Counted from the stretch's first letter, positions 44,124 to 53,001 are shown. The stretch: 64,000 bases of DNA from CAZIRF01 sp964541755 (GCA_964541755.1 CAZIRF010000001.1:1-64000), one strand, 5' to 3'. The notes: generated by a model not told the origin, from the sequence alone. Numbers and translations are program-made.

Positions 44124-45458
44124 ATGAAGATACTCGTTGTCGGAAACGGCGGGCGTGAACACGCCATCGCCTGGAAGCTCGCGCAGTCGCCGCGGGCCAG
44201 CGTCGTCTACGTGGCCCCGGGAAACGGGGGCACGGCCCGCCAGAGCAAGTGCGAAAACGTGGCCCTTGCCCACCCCGCAGAGAGCCCCGCAGGCATCGCG
44301 GAGCTCGTCGCCTTCGCACGCGAAAACAATGTAGCGCTCACCGTCGTCGGACCCGAAGCCCCCCTTGCAACGGGCATCGTCGACGCCTTCCGCAAAGAGG
44401 GCTTGTCCATCGTCGGGCCCGACCAAGCAGCCGCCCGCCTCGAGGCGAGCAAGATATTTTCCAAGGATTTCATGGTCAAGCACGGGGTGCGTGCCGCGCG
44501 CAGCATCACCTTCGATTCATACGAAGAAGCGGTCAAACTCGCCGGTGAACACTTTGTCGATGCGGCCAATATCCCCCTGGTCATCAAGGCAGACGGTCTT
44601 GCCGCCGGGAAGGGCGTCGTCGTCGCAACCAGCCTCGCCATGGCCACCGAAGCCCTCGACGATTTCATGAAGAAGGGAAGTCTGGGCGAGGCCGGGAAAA
44701 CCGTCATACTCGAAGACTACCTCCAGGGCGTCGAGGTCTCAATACTCGCAGCCGTCTCCATCACCCCGCAGGGCGGCGCTACTACCGGACGCATCCTCCC
44801 CTTTACCTGCGCCCGCGACCACAAGCGCCGCTACAACAACGCCGAGGGCCCCAACACCGGCGGCATGGGCGCCATCGCCCCCGTCGCGGACTTTACCGAA
44901 GAAGCCCGCAAAGACTTTATCGAGCACATCCTCGAACCCACCCTTGCGGGCATCGCGGCCGAAGGCATGGATTACCGCGGCTTCATCTTCTTCGGGCTCA
45001 TGGTCGACGGCCAGCGCTGTTCCCTCCTCGAGTACAACGTACGACTGGGCGACCCCGAAACCCAGGCCGTTCTGCCCCTCATGGAAAGCGACATGCTCGA
45101 ACTCTGCGAGGCCATACTCGCCGGCAGCCTCGACCGCTTCGATCTGCGCTGGAAAGAGGCCTTCTCCTCTGCCCCCGTGGCGGTGAGCGACGGCTACCCC
45201 GGCCCCTACCGCAAGGGCGACAGCATCACGGTCGACCAGGCGGCGCTGGACGCCGCGGAAGCGAGCCTCTTCGTCGCCGGTGCCAAAATCGAGGGAGAGG
45301 CCCTGGTTACCACCGGCGGCCGGGTCCTCGCCGTACAAGCCCTGGGCGCAAGCCCCGAGGAGGCCCGCGAAAAGGCCTACCGCGGCATGGCAGCAGTAAG
45401 CTTCCAGGGCATGGGCTTTCGCACCGATATCGGCAACGAGGTCCCCTCCCCGCGCTAA
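44124..45458 (+). CDS. purD: Phosphoribosylamine-glycine ligase
   Basis: 444 aa ATP-grasp enzyme of purine synthesis: phosphoribosylamine, glycine and ATP to GAR. KILVVGNGGREHAIAWKLAQS at the N-terminus, VVGPEAPLATGIVDAFR, the ATP-grasp IPLVIKADGLAAGKGVVVA, the NTGGMGAIAPV motif and EYNVRLGDPETQAVLPLM are all present. Length is typical. It is not next to other pur genes. Codon use is very CTC/CCC-rich, like its neighbours. Confidence 0.97.
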   Translation: MKILVVGNGGREHAIAWKLAQSPRASVVYVAPGNGGTARQSKCENVALAHPAESPAGIAELVAFARENNVALTVVGPEAPLATGIVDAFRKEGLSIVGPDQAAARLEASKIFSKDFMVKHGVRAARSITFDSYEEAVKLAGEHFVDAANIPLVIKADGLAAGKGVVVATSLAMATEALDDFMKKGSLGEAGKTVILEDYLQGVEVSILAAVSITPQGGATTGRILPFTCARDHKRRYNNAEGPNTGGMGAIAPVADFTEEARKDFIEHILEPTLAGIAAEGMDYRGFIFFGLMVDGQRCSLLEYNVRLGDPETQAVLPLMESDMLELCEAILAGSLDRFDLRWKEAFSSAPVAVSDGYPGPYRKGDSITVDQAALDAAEASLFVAGAKIEGEALVTTGGRVLAVQALGASPEEAREKAYRGMAAVSFQGMGFRTDIGNEVPSPR

Positions 45459-45488
45459 AACGGCGGCCGGCTACCGGGCCCGGGTATA

Positions 45489-45502
45489 ACTATCAGCCTT
45501 GA
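45489..45502 (+). repeat. Exact copy of dispersed 14-base motif
   Basis: ACTATCAGCCTTGA in the purD-ferredoxin gap. Its CTATCAG core is mirrored by CTGATAG at 45535-45541, 50 bases upstream to just before the ferredoxin ribosome site. Confidence 0.6.
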
Positions 45503-45519
45503 TCTCTTTTTATCTATAT

Positions 45520-45536
45520 AGTATATTATATATACT
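45520..45536 (+). promoter_or_regulatory. AT-rich palindrome and probable promoter of ferredoxin-rhodanese operon
   Basis: AGTATAT-TAT-ATATACT lies 17 bases before the ATG, inside a TATA-rich stretch that should contain the -10 box. Together with the CTATCAG/CTGATAG pair around it, it looks like a regulated promoter. The factor is unknown. Confidence 0.45.
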
Positions 45537-45552
45537 GATAGGAGAGAGAAGC

Positions 45553-45744
45553 ATGTCTGTAGCTGTTGAATCGCGCCGTTGTCCCCAGAACCACCCCTGC
45601 CCCGTTGTGCGCATCTGCCCGACGGGCGCCATTACCCAGCAGGGCTACGCGGCCCCCGTTGTCGATGACGCAAAATGTGTCGACTGCGGGCGCTGCCTGC
45701 GTTTCTGTGCCTACGGGGCCTTCAAGAAGGGGGAATCCTCATGA
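45553..45744 (+). CDS. Small 4Fe-4S ferredoxin-like protein
   Basis: 63 aa. Two cysteine clusters: CPQNHPCPVVRICP, an unusual wide-spaced first cluster, and CVDCGRCLRFC, a standard CxxCxxC..C type. One or two iron-sulphur clusters are possible; the irregular first motif leaves the number open. AGGAGAGAG is a strong ribosome site. The stop overlaps the rhodanese start (ATGA), so the pair is coupled, suggesting an electron-transfer or sulphur-related partnership. Confidence 0.88.
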   Translation: MSVAVESRRCPQNHPCPVVRICPTGAITQQGYAAPVVDDAKCVDCGRCLRFCAYGAFKKGESS

Positions 45745-46151
45745 AAAAGAAAAGAATCGGGCTGATACTCTCGCTCGCGCTGGCAGCCATGGCGTTCGCC
45801 CTCGCGGGCCCGCTCTTTGCATTGGGCAAACAGGGCGGCGCACTCATGAGCCCCGCGCAGGCGAAGGCCGTCATGGACGAGGGGCGCCCCCACGTCCTCC
45901 TGGACGTGCGCACCCGCGATGAACACCTCGAACGCCGCATCCCCGGATCGGTCCTCCTGCCCTACACCCTCATAACAGCAGAGAGCGCCACGAGGCTCAT
46001 CCCGGCAAAGGACAGCCTCGACATCGTCTACTGCCGCTCCGGCCGCCGCAGCGCCATCGCCGCCTCAAGCCTTCGCGACCTGGGCTACACCCAAGTCTTC
46101 GACCTGGGCGGCATCAACGCCTGGCCCTACCCCACCGAAAGCGGGGAGTAG
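45741..46151 (+). CDS. Exported rhodanese-like protein
   Basis: 136 aa. A Lys-rich n-region and hydrophobic core (MKKKRIGLILSLALAAMAFALAG) form a signal peptide, so the protein is periplasmic. A single rhodanese domain follows with LLDVRTRDEHLERRIPGSVLLPY and the active-site loop IVYCRSGRRS, whose Cys would carry persulphide. C-terminal LGGINAWPYP is the family ending. Possible roles are sulphur transfer or polysulphide handling; physiological partner unknown, perhaps the upstream ferredoxin. Confidence 0.9.
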   Translation: MKKKRIGLILSLALAAMAFALAGPLFALGKQGGALMSPAQAKAVMDEGRPHVLLDVRTRDEHLERRIPGSVLLPYTLITAESATRLIPAKDSLDIVYCRSGRRSAIAASSLRDLGYTQVFDLGGINAWPYPTESGE

Positions 46152-46157
46152 GGGGGC

Positions 46158-47201
46158 TTATTCCCCCGCTTCAAGTTTCGTCCAGATCTCCGGGTCCTCC
46201 TGGCCGACCCGCCAGAAAGCGATGTTACGAACCCCGGCAGATTGGTACCGAAAGAGCCTGAGGGTATTGGACTGTGCATCCTCGTACCAGGTGGTAACCC
46301 TTACCGTTACATCCCGGGTGAACCAGGGGATGCCATCCTTGCGCTGGACATCGCGCACCCCGGCCTCTGCCTTGATGCGCTCAACGGTCGAATGGATGTG
46401 GGCCTTTGCCGGGTTTTCGCTGGCCCAGGAGCGCCCATAAAAGGGGGCCCCCATGACGAGTTTTTCTGCCGGGATTTGGCTTGTCGCATAACGGGCAACC
46501 CGCTCGCCCCAGTCCATTGAGGCGATGGGCCCGGGCCCCGAACCGCTCCAGTGTTCGTCGTAGGCCATGACGATGATACGGTCGACAATACCGGCAATGC
46601 GCGCATAGCCAAACCAATCGTGCGAAGCGGATACCCTTGCCGGCAGGGCAATACTCAAGACCTTTTGCGGGATGGCCTCGCGCAGGGCGATAAGGAAATC
46701 GATAAAGGCGTCCATATCGTCGCGATGGATGGATTCGTAGTCGAGTTGAACCCCGTCAAAGGGGACGCTCGCGGCCACAATTTCGGCGAGCAGGCGATCG
46801 CGCACCCCGTAGCGCGGGTGCAGGGTAAAGTGCGTCAGGCTCTGGTTCGAGAGGAGCGCAACCACCAGGTGGGCCCGGGCTGTATACCCGCGAAGCTTGT
46901 TCCGGTCTGGCACGCCGGTAAGCTGGCCAAAAGCGTTAACGCCCGCGCCAAAGTAACCCACATCACTTACGGGCCGCGCCTTCGCGAGGTCTGCTTCGCG
47001 TCCATCGAGGACATAGCCCCAAATCTCGCGAAAGCGCAAAGGTAGCACCAAACCGTCTGGAAGCCCCTCGTCTTGAGGCGGAGACGCCGGCAGCAAAGGG
47101 ACCGCGCAGAAGACTATCAGCAGAGACACCCAAAAAACCTGTCGCCCGCTAAAGGGCAGCAAGCCTTTTGTGTGCATTCTTTCCATTCTGTAGTTTTTCA
47201 T
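46158..47201 (-). CDS. GH18-fold glycoside hydrolase (YdhD/SleL-like)
   Basis: 347 aa. Starts MKNYRMERMHTKG, then a hydrophobic stretch (VFWVSLLIVFCAVPLLP), an export signal or membrane anchor. The TIM barrel has the GH18 catalytic motif FDGVQLDYESI (DxxxDxE), YDEHWSGSGPGP and YGRSW, as in YdhD/SleL-type N-acetylglucosaminidases of the cell wall. A role in peptidoglycan turnover is therefore more likely than chitin degradation. GGGGAGG precedes the ATG. It lies 18 bases after yejF in the same direction, so wall-fragment release and peptide import may be linked. Confidence 0.85.
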   Translation of the reverse strand: MKNYRMERMHTKGLLPFSGRQVFWVSLLIVFCAVPLLPASPPQDEGLPDGLVLPLRFREIWGYVLDGREADLAKARPVSDVGYFGAGVNAFGQLTGVPDRNKLRGYTARAHLVVALLSNQSLTHFTLHPRYGVRDRLLAEIVAASVPFDGVQLDYESIHRDDMDAFIDFLIALREAIPQKVLSIALPARVSASHDWFGYARIAGIVDRIIVMAYDEHWSGSGPGPIASMDWGERVARYATSQIPAEKLVMGAPFYGRSWASENPAKAHIHSTVERIKAEAGVRDVQRKDGIPWFTRDVTVRVTTWYEDAQSNTLRLFRYQSAGVRNIAFWRVGQEDPEIWTKLEAGE

Positions 47202-47219
47202 GCGGCCTCCCCTGTGTTG

Positions 47220-48815
47220 CTACAAGCGCCCCTCGGCAAAGGCCGTCGAGAGGAGTGTTTTGGTGTATGGGTGTTGCGGGTTGGCGAAGATATGCGCAGC
47301 CTCGCCGGCTTCGACAATACGACCGTCCTTCATGACAGCGAGTTCGTGGCAGAGTTCACGCACAAGGCGCATGTCGTGCGAAATAAAGAGGTAGGCGAGC
47401 GCGTGACGCTCCTGCAGGTCGCGCAGGAGTTCGACGACCTGGAACTGGACGGTGCGGTCGAGGGAACTCGTCGGTTCGTCAAGGACAAGGACCTCGGGCT
47501 TGAGGACCAGGGCCCGCGCGAGGGCAATGCGCTGCCGCTGCCCGCCGGAAAACTCGTTGGGATAGCGGTCCAAAAACGAAGGATCGCCCATGCCCACCTC
47601 TTCGAGGGCTGCCTTAACCATAGCGCCGCGGGATTCGCTCGTCCCGATGCGGTGTATCAAGAGCCCCTCGCCCACGATTTCGCCCACCGTCATGCGGGGG
47701 CTCAGGGAGCCGTAGGGGTCCTGGAAGATAATCTGCATGCGCCGGCGGATGGGGCGAAGGTCTTTTTGCGTGAGTTCATGCAGGGGAAGATCATCAAGGC
47801 TGATAGTTCCCTCCGCTTCCAGAAGGCGCAAGAGGGCTTGCCCGGCCGTTGTCTTTCCCGAACCGCTTTCACCGACGAGGCCAAGGCTCTGCCCCCGCTT
47901 CAAGCGGATATCGATGCCGTCGACGGCCTTGATGTGGCGTGTCACGCGGCGCAGAAAGCCGGTCTTTACCGGGAAGTGCACCTTGAGATCGCGGGCCTCG
48001 AGGAGGACCTGTGCGTTGGGTGAAGCGGCGGGCGAGGAGCCCCGCAGTTTCGATCCCATGAGCTCGCGGGTGTATTCTTCGCGTGGGGCCTTGAATATGG
48101 CGTCCACCCTGCCCTCTTCGACAATGAGGCCGTCCTTCATGACCGTTACGCGGTCTGCAAGGCGTCGCACAACCCCCAGATCGTGGGTAATGAAGAGGAC
48201 GGCCATACCCAGTTCGCGCTGGAGTTCCTTCAAAAGGGCGAGTATCTGCTCTTGAATGGTCACGTCGAGGGCCGTCGTCGGCTCGTCTGCCACAAGGAGC
48301 TTGGGGCGGTTCAAAAGGGCGAGGGCGATCATGACGCGCTGGCGCTCCCCGCCAGATAGCTCGTGGGGCCAGGCCCTCAGGCGATTGGATGCGTCGCGCA
48401 GCCCCACCCGCTCAAGCCAGTGGACGACTTCATCGCGGGCGGCGTTCTCGCGAAAGCCCTGGTGGAGGGCGAGGGATTCGGATAGCTGTTTTTCTATGGT
48501 CATGAGGGGATTGAGCGAACTCATGGGCTCCTGGAAGACCATGCCAATTTCGCGCCCGCGAATACCGCGCAGTTCCTGTTCGTTCATTGCAAGGACATTA
48601 CGCCCTTCAAAAAGGACCTCGCCCGCCGGGTAGGATATCCAGTGCTCGGGGATAAGGCGCAGGAGGCTCTGGGCGCTTACGGTCTTGCCCGAACCGCTCT
48701 CGCCCACGAGGGCAAGGGTCTCCCCGGCGTCGAGCGAAAAGTCCACCCCGTGGACCACCTGTTTCCCGCCAAAGGCTACCGCGAGGCCGCGGATATCTAT
48801 CAGTCTTGAGCTCAT
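47220..48815 (-). CDS. yejF: Oligopeptide ABC transporter, fused double ATPase (YejF type)
   Basis: 531 aa with two complete ABC domains. First: GESGSGKTVSAQSLL (Walker A), ELSGGERQRVMIALALL (signature) and LLVADEPTTALD (Walker B). Second: GESGSGKTTAGQALL, EFSGGQRQRIALARAL and VLVLDEPTSSLD. Both halves end in the short oligopeptide/dipeptide C-terminal region. It energises the permease pair. The ATG overlaps the yejE stop (ATGA). Confidence 0.95.
   Translation of the reverse strand: MSSRLIDIRGLAVAFGGKQVVHGVDFSLDAGETLALVGESGSGKTVSAQSLLRLIPEHWISYPAGEVLFEGRNVLAMNEQELRGIRGREIGMVFQEPMSSLNPLMTIEKQLSESLALHQGFRENAARDEVVHWLERVGLRDASNRLRAWPHELSGGERQRVMIALALLNRPKLLVADEPTTALDVTIQEQILALLKELQRELGMAVLFITHDLGVVRRLADRVTVMKDGLIVEEGRVDAIFKAPREEYTRELMGSKLRGSSPAASPNAQVLLEARDLKVHFPVKTGFLRRVTRHIKAVDGIDIRLKRGQSLGLVGESGSGKTTAGQALLRLLEAEGTISLDDLPLHELTQKDLRPIRRRMQIIFQDPYGSLSPRMTVGEIVGEGLLIHRIGTSESRGAMVKAALEEVGMGDPSFLDRYPNEFSGGQRQRIALARALVLKPEVLVLDEPTSSLDRTVQFQVVELLRDLQERHALAYLFISHDMRLVRELCHELAVMKDGRIVEAGEAAHIFANPQHPYTKTLLSTAFAEGRL
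47794..47807 (-). repeat. Exact copy of dispersed 14-base motif
   Basis: Reverse complement is ACTATCAGCCTTGA, coding Thr-Ile-Ser-Leu-Asp within YejF. Confidence 0.55.
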
Positions 48816-49864
48816 TTCTTCCTCCGCGGGTCAAAGGCGTCGCGCACCCCCTCGCCAATAAAGACGAGGAGGCAGAGGCTTATCGCGAGGACGAGGAAGG
48901 CGGTAATGCCCAGCCAGGGGGCCTGCAGGTTAGCCTTGCCCTGGGCTACGAGTTCACCCAGGGAGGGGGAGCCCACCGGGAGGCCGAAGCCCAAAAAGTC
49001 CAGGGAGGTAAGCGTCGTAATGGACCCACCCAGGATAAAGGGCAGATAAGAGAGGGCGCTGGACATCGCATTGGGCAGGATGTGGACGAACATGACGCGC
49101 GAGTTCTTCATCCCCATGGCCTGTGCCGCCTGGACGTACTCGAAGTTCCGGGCGCGCAGGAACTCGGCGCGGACGAGTCCAACGAGGCTCATCCAGCCAA
49201 AGAGGAGGGTTATACCCAGTAGCCACCAGAAAGTGGGTTCGATGACACTTGAGAGTATTATCAGGATAAAGAGGGTGGGCATGCCGGACCACACCTCGAT
49301 GAAGCGCTGGAAGAAGAGGTCGAGCTTGCCGCCGTAGTAGCCCTGGAGGGCCCCCAGGACTATCCCGATGATGGACGAGAAGACCGTAAGAGCGAGGCCG
49401 AAGAGGACCGAGATACGAAAGCCGTAGAGAATACGGGCGAAGACGTCGCGGCCACGGTCGTCGGTACCCAGCCAGTTGACGCGGTCTGGCGGCGTGGGAG
49501 CGGGGCCGGAGAGCTCGTAGTTGATGGTCGAGTATGAAAAGGGGATGAGCGGGTGGGTCATCCAGCCCTTCTCCTCGATGAGTTCGACAATATAGGGGTC
49601 GCGATAATCGGCCGCCAAATCGAATTCGCCCCCGAACTCAAGCTCGCTGTAGGCTTCAAGCTGCGGGAAGTAGAAGCGCCCGTCGAAGCGGACAAGGAGG
49701 GGCTTGTCGTTGGCGAGGGCCTCGGAAAAGAGCGAGAGGCCAAAGAGGATGCCGAAGATCCAGAGGGAGACAAAGGCACGCCGGTTGGCCGTAAAGCGCA
49801 GCCACTTCTGGCGGGCGAGCGAGGGACGCCCCTCCACGGGGCGCTTTTCAAAGGCTTTTCTCAT
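48812..49864 (-). CDS. yejE: Oligopeptide ABC transporter permease (YejE type)
   Basis: 350 aa. An N-terminal helix (RAFVSLWIFGILFGLSLFSEALANDKPLLVRFDGRFYFP) and a long periplasmic loop with NWLGTDDRGRDVFARILYG precede five further helices. The EAA-type loop (AEFLRARNFEYVQAAQAMGMKNSRVMFVHILPNA) contacts the ATPase. The FYFP and FGGEFDLAADYRDP segments are specific to YejE rather than DppC. Coupled on both sides by 4-base overlaps. Confidence 0.95.
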   Translation of the reverse strand: MRKAFEKRPVEGRPSLARQKWLRFTANRRAFVSLWIFGILFGLSLFSEALANDKPLLVRFDGRFYFPQLEAYSELEFGGEFDLAADYRDPYIVELIEEKGWMTHPLIPFSYSTINYELSGPAPTPPDRVNWLGTDDRGRDVFARILYGFRISVLFGLALTVFSSIIGIVLGALQGYYGGKLDLFFQRFIEVWSGMPTLFILIILSSVIEPTFWWLLGITLLFGWMSLVGLVRAEFLRARNFEYVQAAQAMGMKNSRVMFVHILPNAMSSALSYLPFILGGSITTLTSLDFLGFGLPVGSPSLGELVAQGKANLQAPWLGITAFLVLAISLCLLVFIGEGVRDAFDPRRKK

Positions 49865-50991
49865 TTGCGGGCCTCGAAGTCGATGCGCGGATCGATAACC
49901 GTGTAGAGCAGGTCGCTCACGAGCGAGAGGACGAGGCCCACCAGGGTAAAGATGTAGAGTGTCGCAAACATAACAGGGTAATCGCGCTGCATGGTCGCCT
50001 CGAAACCCAAGAGCCCCATGCCCTCGAGCGAGAAGATTATCTCTATCATCGAAGAGCCCGCGAAGAACATCCCGATAAAGGCCGAGGGGAAGCCTGCAAT
50101 GACGATGAGCATGGAGTTACGAAAGACATGCTTCATCAGTATCGATTTTTCTGTAAGGCCCTTGGCCCGCGCCGTCATGACGTACTGCTTGTTGATTTCA
50201 TCCAGAAAGGAGTTCTTGGTAAGCATGGTGAGCCCGGCGAAGCCACCGATGACCATGGCGCCAATAGGCAAAACAAGGTGCCACAGGTAGTCGAGTATCT
50301 TGCCCCCCAACGAGAGCTGGTCGAAATTGGCCGAGACAAGGCCGCGCAGGGGAAAGATCTTGAGGAAGCTGCCACCCGCGAAGAGCACTACCAAGAGGAC
50401 CGCAAAGAGAAAGGCGGGGATGGCGTTCCCCAGGACGATGGCCGTACTCGTCCAGGTGTCGAAGCGGGTTCCGTTCTTTACGGCCTTGCGTATGCCCAAG
50501 GGTATCGAGACGAGATAGATGATAAGGGTGCTCCAGATACCCAACGACATCGATACCGGGAGTCGCTGCGCGATAAGTCCCAAGACCGATCCCCCCTTGA
50601 AGAGGCTGTCGCCAAAGTTGAAGGAGAGGTAGTCCCGCAGCATGATGAGGTAGCGCTTCCAGAGGGGTTTGTCGAAGCCGTAGCGGCGTTCGATTTCGGC
50701 AATGACCTGGGGGTCGAGGCCGCGGGACCCGCGGTAGGCGGCATTGCCCGCGGCCCCATCCCCGCGGCCGGCCGCGTTGTCCTGCGAGCCGGCATCGCCG
50801 CTACCCACTTCACGGCCCCCCGCCCCGGACATACGCTCCATGGCCATATTCGAATTGATACCCTGCATCTGCGCAATCGCCTGGTCCACGGGCCCGCCGG
50901 GGGCGATCTGCACGATAAAGAAGTTGATCGTGACAATCGCCAAAAGGGTGGGGATAACGAGGAGGAGGCGCCGCGCTATATACGGGCCCAT
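49861..50991 (-). CDS. yejB: Oligopeptide ABC transporter permease (YejB type)
   Basis: 376 aa from the ATG one base after the yejA stop. MGPYIARRLLLVIPTLLAIVTINF is the typical first helix, followed by APGGPVDQ. A Gly/Ala/Asp-rich insert (about 50-85, GAGGREVGSGDAG) sits in the first loop. The EAA loop is ARAKGLTEKSILMKHVFRN. It forms the channel with YejE. The open sequence upstream of 50991 overlaps yejA and is not coding. Confidence 0.94.
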   Translation of the reverse strand: MGPYIARRLLLVIPTLLAIVTINFFIVQIAPGGPVDQAIAQMQGINSNMAMERMSGAGGREVGSGDAGSQDNAAGRGDGAAGNAAYRGSRGLDPQVIAEIERRYGFDKPLWKRYLIMLRDYLSFNFGDSLFKGGSVLGLIAQRLPVSMSLGIWSTLIIYLVSIPLGIRKAVKNGTRFDTWTSTAIVLGNAIPAFLFAVLLVVLFAGGSFLKIFPLRGLVSANFDQLSLGGKILDYLWHLVLPIGAMVIGGFAGLTMLTKNSFLDEINKQYVMTARAKGLTEKSILMKHVFRNSMLIVIAGFPSAFIGMFFAGSSMIEIIFSLEGMGLLGFEATMQRDYPVMFATLYIFTLVGLVLSLVSDLLYTVIDPRIDFEARK

Positions 50992-50992
50992 G

Positions 50993-52771
50993 CTACTCCA
51001 GCCACCAGGTATCGAAGCCCACTGCGTAACGGGGCCGTACCGCCGGCTTGCGGAAATTCTTCTTGTAGGCAAGGCGGAACTTCGAGAGGTGCCACTGGGG
51101 CATGACATAATGGTTCCAGATAAGGACGCGGTCGAGCGCCTTTCCCCAGACGAGGAGCGCCTCTTCGTCATCCTGCCGCGTCATGATCCCCTCAATCAGG
51201 TAGTCGACCGCCGGGTCCTGCACCCTGGCCGTATTCCAGGTCGAATCGATGTAGTCCGTGTGCCAGACAATGTTGAGGTTCGATGAGGGGTAGAAGTTCG
51301 CACTGTAGCCGGACGACACGAGGTCAAAGTCCCCTTCGCGCAGGCGGTTGATGTACTGGGTTGTATCCACCATGCGAATGCTCATATCGATACCGAACTT
51401 TTTAAGGTTCTCCTGCACGGGGATGGCGACACGCTCCGTCGTAGGGCTGTAAATGAGGAGCTCGAAGGCCATGGCTTCACCCGTCTTGGCATTCACGAGC
51501 TTCTGGTTGCGCAGTTCCCAGCCGGCCTCCTTGAAGAGGGCCAGGGCCTGGCGCAGCTCACGGCGGATATCCCCGCTGCCATTGGTCTTTGGCGGTTGGT
51601 ATTCGGTGGTAAAGACCTCGTCCGGGACCTTCCCGCGAAGGGGGGCAAGGACAGCGAGCTCCTCCTTCGAGGGCTTTCCCTTTGCCTCGTACTTCGTGTT
51701 CTGGAAGTAGGAACGGGTGCGGGTGTACTGGTCGTAGAAGAGATTCTTGTTCATCCACTCGAAGTCCAGGGCAAAGCCGATGGCGCGCCGCACCCGCCAG
51801 TCGGTGAACTGCGGGCGTTTGGTGTTGAAGACAAAGGACTGCATCCCCTGCGGAATGTCGTGAGGCACCTCTTCCTTGACGATAGCCCCGGAATCGAACA
51901 GTGGGCCGGTATAGCCGGTCGCCCACTGCTTGGCCACATTTTCCAGATGGTAATCGTACTCGCCGGCCTTGAAGGCCTCGAAGGCAATGGTCTCGTCGCG
52001 GTAGGAATCGTAGCGAACCCGCTTGAAGTTGTTGCGCCCCCTGTTCACCGGGAGGTCTTTGGCCCAGTAGTCCTCGACGAGTTCGAGGGTCACCGACTGG
52101 CCCATCTTGTACGCACCAAAGCGATACGCACCGGTTCCCTCCGGGGGTGTCATCTGGGGTTCGGAGAAGTCCTTGTCCTTCCACCAGGCGCTCGCGAGGA
52201 CCTTGGTATCCGCAATGCCCAGCATCTTCTCCTTGTCGCCGGCCTCCGGCAGGTCGAAGCGCACCCGATAGCGGTCGAGGGCCTTCGCTGTAATCCCCTC
52301 GTAGTAGGCCCTGAACTGCGGCACCCCCTTCTCGTAGAAGGTGTTCCAGGAGAAGACGACATCGGCGGCCGTTATCGGCGTCCCGCTGTGGGTCCGGGCC
52401 TTGGGGTTTATATGGAAGATGATGGCGGAAAAATCCTCTGCGTACTCGAACTTCTCGGCAACCAGGGGATAGTAAACGGCATATTCGTCATCACTCGTTA
52501 CAAGGAGGCTGTCGTAAAGGCTTTCCGCACCGGGAGCCGAGCTCCCGCGCTGGGCATAGCGGTGGAAGTTGTCCCAGGTTCCGATATCAGCCAGTACGAC
52601 CGACCCGCCCTTGGGGGCATTTGGATTCACATAGTCAAAGTGTTTGAAGCCCGCTGCATACTTGGGCGTTCCCCGAAGGGCGATGGACGTCGCCATAATC
52701 ATCTTGGGCTCGGCGGCAAAAAGTGCGGCGGGCGCTATCAGCATGAATACTATACTCGCTAGTCGTCTCAT
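50993..52771 (-). CDS. yejA: Oligopeptide-binding protein (YejA type, SBP_bac_5)
   Basis: 592 aa. Signal peptide MRRLASIVFMLIAPAALFAAE without a lipobox Cys, so periplasmic and soluble. KHFDYVNPNAPKGGSVVLADIGTWDNFHRYA and the SLLVTSDDEYAVYYPLVAEKFEY pattern match the YejA/microcin C and murein-peptide subset of SBP_bac_5. The binding domain contains the usual ERVAIPVQENLKKFGIDMSIR region. GGGAGGG precedes the ATG at 52771. First gene of yejABEF. Confidence 0.94.
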   Translation of the reverse strand: MRRLASIVFMLIAPAALFAAEPKMIMATSIALRGTPKYAAGFKHFDYVNPNAPKGGSVVLADIGTWDNFHRYAQRGSSAPGAESLYDSLLVTSDDEYAVYYPLVAEKFEYAEDFSAIIFHINPKARTHSGTPITAADVVFSWNTFYEKGVPQFRAYYEGITAKALDRYRVRFDLPEAGDKEKMLGIADTKVLASAWWKDKDFSEPQMTPPEGTGAYRFGAYKMGQSVTLELVEDYWAKDLPVNRGRNNFKRVRYDSYRDETIAFEAFKAGEYDYHLENVAKQWATGYTGPLFDSGAIVKEEVPHDIPQGMQSFVFNTKRPQFTDWRVRRAIGFALDFEWMNKNLFYDQYTRTRSYFQNTKYEAKGKPSKEELAVLAPLRGKVPDEVFTTEYQPPKTNGSGDIRRELRQALALFKEAGWELRNQKLVNAKTGEAMAFELLIYSPTTERVAIPVQENLKKFGIDMSIRMVDTTQYINRLREGDFDLVSSGYSANFYPSSNLNIVWHTDYIDSTWNTARVQDPAVDYLIEGIMTRQDDEEALLVWGKALDRVLIWNHYVMPQWHLSKFRLAYKKNFRKPAVRPRYAVGFDTWWLE

Positions 52772-52908
52772 GGGTCCCTCCCGGGTAAACATACGTGGGT
52801 ACTCGCATTCTACCATGAAGAGGCCCCCTGCGCAAAATACCTGGCCGGGCAAGAGGCTATAGGCTGATAGTCTGCTGCGAGCCCTCTTTCCCGTTAGCGG
52901 GGGTGCTT

Positions 52909-52947
52909 GAGGTAATTTCAAAAATCGGTCATTTTTGAAATTACCTC
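52909..52947. repeat. Perfect hairpin 1 of 3
   Basis: 17-base arms at 52909-52925 and 52931-52947 with a 5-base CGGTC loop. AT-rich except for the base of the stem. It lies downstream of the pirin gene and upstream of yejA. Confidence 0.85.
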
Positions 52948-52950
52948 CAA

Positions 52951-53001
52951 GGCGAATAAATAACATATCTTTACATAATAAGGATATGTTATTTATTCGC
53001 C
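52951..53001. repeat. Perfect hairpin 2 of 3
   Basis: 19-base arms at 52951-52969 and 52983-53001 with a 13-base loop. Only three bases separate it from hairpin 1. The stem is very AT-rich (GGCGAATAAATAACATATC). Confidence 0.85.
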
